Below are positions 17,764-25,463 of a DNA stretch of 64,000 nucleotides, piece after piece. This DNA is from Candidatus Woesearchaeota archaeon (GTDB taxonomy: Archaea; Nanobdellota; Nanobdellia; Woesearchaeales; UBA11576): positions 113,556 through 177,555 of the forward strand of contig JABGYH010000009.1 of assembly GCA_018675335.1 (NCBI GenBank). Reading direction: 5' to 3'. The stretch's first letter is position 1; each line of letters begins with the position of its first letter. Under the pieces are notes generated by a model. It was given only the letters and a program-made list of their open reading frames with translations, searched no databases and was not told the DNA's origin. The translations under genes were made by a program, and so were the position numbers.

Positions 17764-18398
17764 TCTCGGCACCGCCATTTTCTATATTTTTTTAATTTTT
17801 GAATATGCTTAGGATTAACAAAACCTATACAGTCCACAAATATATTCAAATTATTCATACCATTAAACTGAATCCTATAAAGATCATGCCACTGATTTTT
17901 GTACTTATGACTCACATACAACTTACCTTTCATTCCAATATTTAACAAAAAAGATAAAACTTGTTTAAGCAAACTTTGTGAAATACTTGAAAATTCTATT
18001 CGAGGATACATAATTCCATTATTATTTGCAAGAACTAAACATCCATCAGTTGCGAAATAACCTTGAATTATTTCTTTATACAAAAAAGAATCAAGCTTAT
18101 TAGTAATCTTTAAATCAGGACCTTTTTTACCAACTGGAAAATCATAACTTTCAAAAATAGAAAATAATTTTTTACTAGAACAACTCAATTCTGCTTTATT
18201 TTGATCCAATCTTTTTTTAATTCTAATTGATTTACCTCTTAACTTACTTAAAATACAATTCATATTATTTAAGAATTGAAAATCTTCTTTCAAATTACCA
18301 CAAAGTTCAACAAAATAATGATATTTTCCAACTCTACTTAAACAACCATCGCCTAGCATAGCACCATAAACTAAAGCAAACTCTTTTTTTGACACCAT
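17754..18398 (-). CDS. LAGLIDADG homing endonuclease-like protein
   Basis: The 214-residue protein has two LAGLIDADG-type helices, LVYGAMLGDGCL (about residues 9-20) and IIQGYFATDGCL (about residues 110-121), each ending in the acidic residue used for Mg2+-dependent cleavage. It is a monomeric two-motif form. The gene is antisense to and between two intron-containing tRNA genes. Its last eight codons are the complement of the CAT tRNA T-stem and acceptor stem, and its TAA stop lies in the T-loop intron. It may spread the T-loop introns by cutting intronless tRNA T-arm sequences (inference). Alternatively it is a free-standing remnant. Confidence 0.88.
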   Translation of the reverse strand: MVSKKEFALVYGAMLGDGCLSRVGKYHYFVELCGNLKEDFQFLNNMNCILSKLRGKSIRIKKRLDQNKAELSCSSKKLFSIFESYDFPVGKKGPDLKITNKLDSFLYKEIIQGYFATDGCLVLANNNGIMYPRIEFSSISQSLLKQVLSFLLNIGMKGKLYVSHKYKNQWHDLYRIQFNGMNNLNIFVDCIGFVNPKHIQKLKKYRKWRCRDFH

Positions 18399-18557
18399 TT
18401 TTAAATAAATTTAATAACAATAGAATTAATATAGTTTACGGGCACAGAAGTCCAGTGACCAATGCAAATATTACATAAAGATTTATAAATAAGACATTTT
18501 TCTCAATATCACATTATTAGCCAGCGTGGCACAATCTGGTACTGCGCGAGACTGGAA

Positions 18558-18618
18558 TTTTTTCAGACTTTGAAGTCTATCGATTCGTTGGTTACACTTT
18601 AATCAAAAACTACCAGCG
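18558..18618 (+). other. tRNA-Ser anticodon-loop intron (37/38)
   Basis: A 61-nt intron bounded by a strict 3-4-3 bulge-helix-bulge (CTGG with CCAG). It contains an internal hairpin AGACTT-TG-AAGTCT. Confidence 0.88.
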
Positions 18619-18650
18619 ATCTCGTTCGCTTCGGCGTATCCCGGTTCAAA

Positions 18651-18681
18651 AAGAATTAAGGTGTTTCCTTGTTCATGAAAG
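18651..18681 (+). other. tRNA-Ser T-loop intron (59/60)
   Basis: A 31-nt intron between TTCAAA and T of the T-loop. It uses the same TTCA/TGAA central helix and the same GAAAG^T 3' junction as the CAT tRNA. Confidence 0.88.
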
Positions 18682-18723
18682 TCCGGGCGCTGGCGTTTTA
18701 TTTCTTTAATCGCATAGAATCAT

Positions 18724-20655
18724 TCACTCATCAAGATTTAAATCTAAATCTCTTGCTTTAACAATTATTCCCCCATTAGAAATTATAGTTAATACATTTG
18801 CTCTATGTTTATTCAAAAGCAATGGATTTTCTACAAGATAAACTCCTTCATCATATGCCATGTTCCACGGATGATCTAGAGTAATAATATATGGTTTTGT
18901 TTTTAACATCTTACGCATCTCAGAATGTTTTATATCAGACATATATTTCCAATCTGAATTCCATTGTTTATGTTTAATAGATGTTCCATTAACAACACCT
19001 TTAAATTGCCCAAATTGAGAAAAATACTCATATCCCGTAATTTCGAGTGCTTTGGCATGTTGTAATTCATCACCTAGCATCACATTATATGGCGCCCTAA
19101 AACCAACAACAGTAGTATTGAAATATTCATTCAAAAATTCTCTGGACAAATTCATCTCCCTTAATGCAGTTGATTCATCAACCAAATTAACATGAGTATG
19201 ATATCGAGTATGCGAACCAACTTCAATTAAATTTTTATCAACTAACTTTCTAGATTTTTTATCAAGTTCAGGACTAAGTTCTGCATACGCAAGCAAATCT
19301 TTCTTAACATAATAATTAGTTATAGGAATCCCATATCGGCCAGGATATTCAAGAATTCGTTCATATCCAACAAGTCCAGAAACGTGAGGATAAGCATAAT
19401 TAGTAAACAAAACAGACTCATTTAACGGAGTCATCCAACCAACAAACTCAGGTTTATTACACACCAGTTCAGAATCTAAAAGACCTTGCGAATAATTCCC
19501 CGATTTACAAGGAGATATTGCAATACCACTCGAATCAAAAACATATCGCCCAGATTCAATATCAAAAGTAAATGCAACATCAATTCCACGCACTTCAGTA
19601 TTAAGTTCTGAAAGTTTATAATTAATTGCGCCTTTTTCACCAAGAAGAGTTCTTGCCAATTCTTTATGAAGATGATTTTTCCCAATATTTTTGGGCACAG
19701 CACCAATCAATGATTTTTCATAACATTTAGTGACATTATTTACAGACTCAATTGTCCAGTAATTTTGATTTTTAGGCAGAAAATAAAAATCAGTATCAAT
19801 TCCATTTTCTTGGTAAGCTTGTTTTTCACAAAATAAAAATAACATTTTCCCAAGAGAGATAACTGTATCAGTCCCATAAATATAAAATTGTTTTGGAAAT
19901 CCCAAATCAGCATCATCAAGCAATTTTTTTTGAGATAATAAAATAAAATCTGCCAAAAAATTCATAGTATTCTCAGCTTCACGTTCAGAAATCAACATAA
20001 ATTTATCATTAGGCTGCAACACAATTTTTTTTGATTCATTGCCATTTTGAACAAGCTCATCCCCTTTCATCAAGATTTGTGTTTCAAAGAAATTATTATA
20101 AACATATAATATGTAATCTCCATATATTAAAGAACCATTTGATAATTGTTCCTCATCAACATAATCGCCTAAAATGTTTTTTCCAATAATTTTTATCTTT
20201 GGCCCCATTTCAAGCGCAGTTGTAGGATCAAAAAAACTAAATTCAGTAAAACTAATAATTCTATAAGTCAACATTTTTGTTGCATTAATATCCTGATTTA
20301 TTTTGAACCCTATTTTATTTACTACCTGAAATTTCTCAACTTCATACCCTGTAGAATTTAACACCACAGTATAATTTCCCTTCCAAAGTCTCAACTCAAG
20401 AACATGTCTTTCTCCTTCAAACAACACTTCACCTTTAGAATCTAACACAGTAATTTCACTAATAATTGGAGTTTCTTTAGAATTAATAATTGTCAATGCA
20501 TAATTAAATGGCCACACCAAATAGGTGATAACTGTCGCTAACAACAAAACTCCCAGAACTAACAAAATTATCATCGGATTAAATTTAGATTTAGATCTAA
20601 CTTTACGTTTTTTTACATGAACTAGTTTCGCTTTTTTACGTTCTTTTGATCTCAT
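18724..20655 (-). CDS. Membrane-anchored NodB-like polysaccharide deacetylase domain protein
   Basis: From ATG 20655 the protein has 643 residues. A basic N-terminus (RSKERKK...) precedes one transmembrane segment (about residues 29-50), so the bulk is probably outside the cell. The C-terminal quarter resembles a NodB/polysaccharide deacetylase fold: EVGSHTRYHTH (metal His motif), VGFRAPYN and a final LDHPW. The middle region has no clear family. It may modify surface glycans. ATG 20655 is preferred to 20691 because the TATA-like TTTAAATC lies only about 10 bases before the latter. Confidence 0.8.
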   Translation of the reverse strand: MRSKERKKAKLVHVKKRKVRSKSKFNPMIILLVLGVLLLATVITYLVWPFNYALTIINSKETPIISEITVLDSKGEVLFEGERHVLELRLWKGNYTVVLNSTGYEVEKFQVVNKIGFKINQDINATKMLTYRIISFTEFSFFDPTTALEMGPKIKIIGKNILGDYVDEEQLSNGSLIYGDYILYVYNNFFETQILMKGDELVQNGNESKKIVLQPNDKFMLISEREAENTMNFLADFILLSQKKLLDDADLGFPKQFYIYGTDTVISLGKMLFLFCEKQAYQENGIDTDFYFLPKNQNYWTIESVNNVTKCYEKSLIGAVPKNIGKNHLHKELARTLLGEKGAINYKLSELNTEVRGIDVAFTFDIESGRYVFDSSGIAISPCKSGNYSQGLLDSELVCNKPEFVGWMTPLNESVLFTNYAYPHVSGLVGYERILEYPGRYGIPITNYYVKKDLLAYAELSPELDKKSRKLVDKNLIEVGSHTRYHTHVNLVDESTALREMNLSREFLNEYFNTTVVGFRAPYNVMLGDELQHAKALEITGYEYFSQFGQFKGVVNGTSIKHKQWNSDWKYMSDIKHSEMRKMLKTKPYIITLDHPWNMAYDEGVYLVENPLLLNKHRANVLTIISNGGIIVKARDLDLNLDE

Positions 20656-20932
20656 TGTTTTAATTCCACAGCAACAAACAGAATAAATCATTCCCTGATT
20701 TAAATAAATTCTGATTATTTCTCAAACAAAAATAAAATTAAAATTACAAAATTAAATTTATTCTTTAGAAACAGTAACTATTCTCACAATATCACTAATT
20801 ACTCTAATCCTACATTCGCATTCTTCATCCCCATTCTTAAGTAAAACACAAGTCGACACCAAACAACATAAACAATTATTACCTAATAAGTAATAAGAAA
20901 ATAATATAAATGCACTAAACTTAATTTTTCAG

Positions 20933-21718
20933 ATGATCTCAAACTTATCAACAATTCAAATCATCGGTTTAAGTGTTGCAGTATTTCTTTTATTGTGGGC
21001 TTTAATTGTATTTCATTCTAGAAGAAAAACACATAGTCTCACAGGAACTGCTAAGCATGAAGCAGCAGCAAAAAAAAGAGATATCCATGCAGAAGATACA
21101 CTAGCGCATGAAACAATTAAACGTTTGAGAAACGGTTCAAATCCTTTTAGTACAGATCAAATAAGATTCATAGTAACTGAAGGAGAGACAGTTCTTGCAC
21201 ACCTAAAAGAAGAAGTTAGAGTATTATTAGCAATCACTCAAGATTTGTGTCCTTGGTCAAATAAAAATGCATATGTTGTTGCAGATAAAAAAACTAAAAG
21301 AATTACATACATCAAACAAGGTCGACGACAAGATGTAGAAGAATCAATTCAAGCATTACATGATAAAGCAAAAACAACTAATTCAAGTAAATTATACAAA
21401 AGATTAGAAACATACAAATCAAAGATGTTACAACTAGAACAAAGACTATTAACAAATCATTTACCTGGAAATTATAAATTTAGCGATTATACAAAAAACT
21501 CCAAACTTTGGAAATCAAATGAAGTTTTAGGAAAGATCTTATACGGTACGGGAGTTTTAGCAACAATTATTCATGAAGCACATTCAGGAGACCCTCACGG
21601 TCAAAAAAACGCATATAAGTTTATTACAGAGATGGAATTAGACTTAAAAGAACTTGCAGATGCAATTGATGCACACTCAAAACATTTCTTAAGTCATCTT
21701 AAAAAAGAGTTAAAATAG
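20933..21718 (+). CDS. Membrane-anchored protein of unknown function
   Basis: A 261-residue protein with one N-terminal transmembrane segment (about residues 10-27) followed by RRK, predicting a cytoplasmic remainder. The rest is helical and charged (FIVTEGETVLAHLKEEVRVLL; LYKRLETYKSKMLQLEQRLL) with a coiled-coil-like stretch near residues 150-180. I do not recognise a family. AATATAAATG lies about 30 nt upstream of the ATG, so the mRNA may be leaderless. Confidence 0.75.
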   Translation: MISNLSTIQIIGLSVAVFLLLWALIVFHSRRKTHSLTGTAKHEAAAKKRDIHAEDTLAHETIKRLRNGSNPFSTDQIRFIVTEGETVLAHLKEEVRVLLAITQDLCPWSNKNAYVVADKKTKRITYIKQGRRQDVEESIQALHDKAKTTNSSKLYKRLETYKSKMLQLEQRLLTNHLPGNYKFSDYTKNSKLWKSNEVLGKILYGTGVLATIIHEAHSGDPHGQKNAYKFITEMELDLKELADAIDAHSKHFLSHLKKELK

Positions 21719-21820
21719 AATCCCATAAAAAATCAACCCATTTAAGAAACTATTATAAATGATTAAAAGTTATTTATAAATAATTAAAAGTATTTTCAGA
21801 ATTAAAGGGGTGTAATTTAA

Positions 21821-22999
21821 GTGCATAAGACTAATCATACTCATTCACTTTTCTTTTTCTTAAAAAACAAAGAAATGTCAGAGCTCTATCTTACCCTCGC
21901 ATTTCGTAATTTCACATTAGGTTTATTATCATTATTTATTCCAGTTTTTTTATACAAACTAGGTTATTCATTCATTGCAATCATAATGTATTTTATTTGG
22001 TTTTATTTATTTGCATTTGTGGGTATTGCTAAAGGAACTTATCTTTGTAGTAAAATCGGAGTTAAACATACTATTTTTCTCAGTCTTCCTCTAACCTTAA
22101 CATATTTTATTTTATTATATGGGTTAGAACAGTATAAAATTCCTTTAATTTTAATTGGACTTGTTAATGGTATTGGCGCAGGATTTTTTTGGAGCGCATT
22201 TCACGTTTATTTTTCTCATAATGGCAAAGATGGACATCGAGGTAAAGAAGTTAGTACTATGAATACAGTTCTTGCTATTGCCAGTGCATTCGCCCCAGTT
22301 ATTGGAGGTGCAATTGCAGGCGGAGTATCATTCAAAGCATTATTTATTTTTGCAAGTGTTTGTTTGATGTGTTGTGCAATTCCCTTATTTTTAACAAAAG
22401 AAAAAAAGATGACAATTCCTTTCAAAACAAAACAATTATTCAGCAAAAAACATTTCTTAGAAGACGTTCCTTATATTGGCGAAGGAATGCGATTTACCAC
22501 ATTAGGTATTTTTTGGCCATTCTATATTTACTTATCAGGACTCGGAGTTTTAGTTATGGGCCTAAGTTTAACTCTTGCTAATTTCTTCTATATTATTTTT
22601 ACAATAATTATGGGAATGATTACTGATACTGAAAAAAAAATGAGTTTAATTAAAATGGGTGCAGTTCTTCATAGTGCAAGTATTTTTCTTAGAGGATTCG
22701 TAACTGATGTTTATTCAATAATGTTTTTGTATGCATACGGGGGAATTACAGGTCCAATGCTCGAAGTTCCATTCCTTTCTTTATTTTATGAGAATACATC
22801 TAAAACTCATGGAATTTTAGTTGTAGTAAGAGAGTTTTATTTAGTTATTGGTCGAGTGTTCATTTTATTAACTGGTGCGATATTATATTATACAACCAAT
22901 AGTTTCTTTTGGACTTTCGTTCCAATTTTCATTCTTGGAGGTTTGAGTTGTTATTTAACTGCTGTTGCTCATAAATTCAAAAAACCTGAAAAATCTTAA
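21821..22999 (+). CDS. Major facilitator superfamily transporter
   Basis: A 392-residue integral membrane protein with about 11-12 hydrophobic helices. It is rich in Gly-containing helices typical of MFS (GLVNGIGAGFFWSAFHVYF; FAPVIGGAIAGGVSF). A cytoplasmic loop near residues 195-215 separates the two halves. The substrate cannot be assigned. The start is GTG 21821, supported by SD GGGGTG at 21807-21812. Confidence 0.88.
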   Translation: MHKTNHTHSLFFFLKNKEMSELYLTLAFRNFTLGLLSLFIPVFLYKLGYSFIAIIMYFIWFYLFAFVGIAKGTYLCSKIGVKHTIFLSLPLTLTYFILLYGLEQYKIPLILIGLVNGIGAGFFWSAFHVYFSHNGKDGHRGKEVSTMNTVLAIASAFAPVIGGAIAGGVSFKALFIFASVCLMCCAIPLFLTKEKKMTIPFKTKQLFSKKHFLEDVPYIGEGMRFTTLGIFWPFYIYLSGLGVLVMGLSLTLANFFYIIFTIIMGMITDTEKKMSLIKMGAVLHSASIFLRGFVTDVYSIMFLYAYGGITGPMLEVPFLSLFYENTSKTHGILVVVREFYLVIGRVFILLTGAILYYTTNSFFWTFVPIFILGGLSCYLTAVAHKFKKPEKS

Positions 23000-23099
23000 A
23001 ACCTATTTTTTTAAAAACTCATTCATCAGATCAATTTATTCAATTTAATTTCTACTCAACTAAAAAAAACTATCAACTAATTTCAACATAATAATTTAT

Positions 23100-23210
23100 T
23101 TAGCAGCCAATATAGACCATTAAGAAGACAAAATTATCAAAGACAATTATGTGGGCCTGTTAAACCTGAACGTTTAATGTAGTCCAAGTAATGAAGAAAT
23201 AGAGCATAAA
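23100..23210. other. Intergenic stretch with a small hairpin, possible structured RNA
   Basis: The 380-base gap between the MFS gene and rps10 holds no convincing ORF. A patch at about 23150-23190 is more GC-rich than its surroundings and contains TTAAAC-N6-GTTTAA (23160-23177) flanked by GGCC and GTCC. It could be a small RNA or the terminator/leader of a neighbour; I cannot identify it. Confidence 0.25.
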
Positions 23211-23380
23211 AAAAACTAATTCACACAAATTTAACTAACCAAAATAAATAAACCCAAATTTAAACCTAATTCAATCTGAAATAACAATAAAATTCTATTA
23301 AAAAACATACCAAAATTTAATTTAACAATCAAATGAATATTTTATTAAAGAAATATAGAAGTAATAAATAATTTTAAATT

Positions 23381-23689
23381 TTAATCGAGCATTTCAATTT
23401 CAATTTTTAATCCATCAGGAATTGGAACTCTCATAACAAGTCTTAACGCACGTTCATCCAGACCAAGATCAATCAGTCTTTTATGAATTCTCATCTCATA
23501 ACGTTCCCATGAAGCCTTTCCTTCACCACAAGGTGTTTTTCTTGTTGTAATCTTAAGTTTCTTTGTAGGAAGCGGTATCGGACCACGTATTTGAACTCCT
23601 GTTTTATCTGAAATATCTTTTATGCTTTTAGATACTTCATTGATTCGATCAATGTTACTTGATGTTAATTTTATACGTGCTTTTTGCAT
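23381..23689 (-). CDS. rpsJ: 30S ribosomal protein S10 (uS10)
   Basis: The 102-residue protein shows typical uS10 sequence: ARIKLTSSNIDRINEV, VQIRGPIPLPTKKLKITTRKTPCGEG, and YEMRIHKRLIDL. It assembles in the 30S head. It lies 137 bases downstream of EF-1alpha on the same strand, the usual archaeal order. A weak AAGGTAC precedes the start. Confidence 0.97.
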   Translation of the reverse strand: MQKARIKLTSSNIDRINEVSKSIKDISDKTGVQIRGPIPLPTKKLKITTRKTPCGEGKASWERYEMRIHKRLIDLGLDERALRLVMRVPIPDGLKIEIEMLD

Positions 23690-23826
23690 TTTGTACCTTT
23701 TTATGTTATTAGTTCTTCAGATTTTTGTGCTTCCTTTTATGCTTTTTGGTTTTAGGCATACAAATCGGTTAAAACTTGCACCCCTTCCAAAAAAAATATG
23801 AAAAAAAATAAAAAATTTTAAAAAAT

Positions 23827-25125
23827 TTATTGTTGCATTTTCTTTTCAACAAGATCAATACACATTCCTGCTGCAACTGTTTGTCCTGAGTCACGAATAG
23901 CAAACCTACTCATCTGAGGAATGTCTTTTTGTCGCTCAATACATAGTGCCTGTACAGGTTTGATCTTGATAATCGCTGCATCTCCATTTCTAATAAAGTC
24001 AGGATTTTCTTCTAAAACTTCTCCAGTTGTTGGATTTAGTTTTTTCTCAATTGCAACGATTCTACAAGCAACTTGTGCTGTGTGAATGTGGAATACTGGT
24101 GTATATCCTACAGTCATTACACTTGGATGGTTCAATACAACGATTTGTGCAGTAAACTCAGATGCTACTGTTGGTGGACTAGATACATGACCTAATACAT
24201 CTCCTCTTGTTGCGTCTTTTTTACCAAGTCCTCTTACTGAGAATCCAATATTGTCTCCTGGTTCAGCTTGTTGCATCTGATCGTGATGCATCTCAATACT
24301 TTTTACTTCACCAAGAACTCCTTTACCTTCTCGTCCAGGTACAGCAATAATTTTATCACCAACTTTCATAATTCCTGTTTCTACTTTTCCCACTGGAACT
24401 ACTCCAATACCTGTAATGTTATAAACATCTTGTAAAGGCAGTCTTAATGGTAATTGTGTAGGTTTATCAGGTTTTTCTAGTTGATCTAATGCTTCTAGAA
24501 GTGTAGGTCCTGTATACCAAGGCATATTTTCACTTTTCTTAATAATATTGTCTCCAACTAAAGAAGCAATAGGCAAGAATTTTACTGTATCAGGTTTGTA
24601 CCCAACCATTTGAAGTAATTTTGATACTTGTTCTTTTACTTCATTAAATCTTGCTTCACTATACTCTACTCCTTTAATATCCATCTTATTAACTGCAATC
24701 ATAACTTGACCAACACCTAATGTTTTGGATAAAAAGATATGCTCTTTTGTTTGAGCCATTACTCCATCATTAGCAGCAACTACTACTACTGCTGCATCTG
24801 CTTGAGATGTTCCAGTAATCATATTTTTAATAAAATCCTTGTGCCCTGGAGCATCGATAATCGTGTATTCGTATTTATCAGTTTCAAATCTTTTGTGAGC
24901 TAGGTCAATTGTTACTCCTCGCTCTCTTTCTTCTTTTAAACCATCCATTACGAAAGCGAATTCGAAACCAGATTTTCCAAGTTCTGCTGCTTTCTCTTTT
25001 AATTTTCTCATTGCTTGTTCATCAATTGTTCCTGAATCGAACATTAGTCTACCAACAGTTGTACTCTTACCGTGATCTACGTGTCCAATAAAGACAACAT
25101 TCATGTGGGTTTTATCTTTTGCCAT
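23827..25125 (-). CDS. tuf: Elongation factor 1-alpha (EF-Tu homologue)
   Basis: A 432-residue GTPase that delivers aminoacyl-tRNA to the ribosome. G1 is GHVDHGKST (residues 14-22 region), switch II contains DAPGHKDF and G4 is NKMD. Domains II and III follow with [11 protein letters not shown] and the C-terminal [15 protein letters not shown] strong SD GGAGGGAT precedes ATG 25125. The 338-base upstream region carries TTTTAAATA-type TATA boxes near 25245-25260 and no ORF. Confidence 0.98.
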   Translation of the reverse strand: MAKDKTHMNVVFIGHVDHGKSTTVGRLMFDSGTIDEQAMRKLKEKAAELGKSGFEFAFVMDGLKEERERGVTIDLAHKRFETDKYEYTIIDAPGHKDFIKNMITGTSQADAAVVVVAANDGVMAQTKEHIFLSKTLGVGQVMIAVNKMDIKGVEYSEARFNEVKEQVSKLLQMVGYKPDTVKFLPIASLVGDNIIKKSENMPWYTGPTLLEALDQLEKPDKPTQLPLRLPLQDVYNITGIGVVPVGKVETGIMKVGDKIIAVPGREGKGVLGEVKSIEMHHDQMQQAEPGDNIGFSVRGLGKKDATRGDVLGHVSSPPTVASEFTAQIVVLNHPSVMTVGYTPVFHIHTAQVACRIVAIEKKLNPTTGEVLEENPDFIRNGDAAIIKIKPVQALCIERQKDIPQMSRFAIRDSGQTVAAGMCIDLVEKKMQQ

Positions 25126-25463
25126 AAAATATCCCTCCGTTTTTATGCATTACGATAATCTTATCCTTTTTTGTGAATTAGACCAACATGTGGCCTTTTA
25201 AGTGGGTTTAAACAGTCATTCCGCCCCAACCCCAGATTTAAAAGGATAATGAGTGTATTTAAAAGGTTTTCGTCTTTTAATATGAAAAAAATACTAAAAA
25301 ACCCTTTTTAACACCCTTACTTGTCTGATTTTGATTTTTGATATGCTCCTTAAAAAATCAGTTAAACAAGGAAATAATAAAAAAATAATAAAAAAATATT
25401 AAAATTTAAAAAATATTAAAAAATAATTAACGAATTCAAAAAAAAAAAAAAAATTATTCAAAA

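Larger units (their letters stand above)
17578..17777 (+). tRNA. tRNA with CAT anticodon (elongator Met or Ile2), three introns
   Basis: Acceptor GGCGGTG pairs with CACCGCC and the discriminator is A (17777); CCA is not encoded. Predicted introns are 17610-17637 (position 30/31), 17645-17695 (37/38) and 17718-17763 (59/60, inside the T-loop). Splicing yields 75 nt with D-stem ACTC/GAGT, anticodon stem CTACG/CGTAG, loop CTCATAA, variable loop ATGTC and T-arm CCGAG-TTCAAAT-CTCGG. Intron 1 has a bulge-helix-bulge (TGCT/GGCA, bulges AC^A and AT^G) around a 9-bp hairpin. The T-loop intron uses TTCA/TGAA. The 37/38 intron has only three clean central pairs. G1-C72 argues against an initiator tRNA. 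Unspliced, the anticodon stem and T-loop are broken, so standard scans may miss it. Confidence 0.9.
18520..18695 (+). tRNA. tRNA-Ser(GGA), two introns
   Basis: Acceptor GCCAGCG pairs with CGCTGGC and the discriminator is G (18695). Predicted introns are 18558-18618 (37/38, 61 nt) and 18651-18681 (59/60 in the T-loop, 31 nt). Splicing gives 84 nt with D-stem GCA/TGC, anticodon stem CGAGA/TCTCG, loop CTGGAAA, a long variable arm with CGC-TTCG-GCG, and T-arm CCCGG-TTCAAAT-CCGGG. The long variable arm and G73 support Ser. The anticodon intron has a clear motif (CTGG/CCAG, bulges AA^T and CG^A); the T-loop intron has TTCA/TGAA with AA^A and AG^T. A TATA box ATTTATAAATA lies at 18481-18491. Confidence 0.93.

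Noticed and set aside
17578..17777. Initiator tRNA
   Set aside because: The G1-C72 pair differs from the A1-U72 of archaeal initiators.
24909..25091. Open frames antisense to EF-1alpha and EF-2
   Set aside because: They are by-products of conserved codon use opposite well-supported genes.
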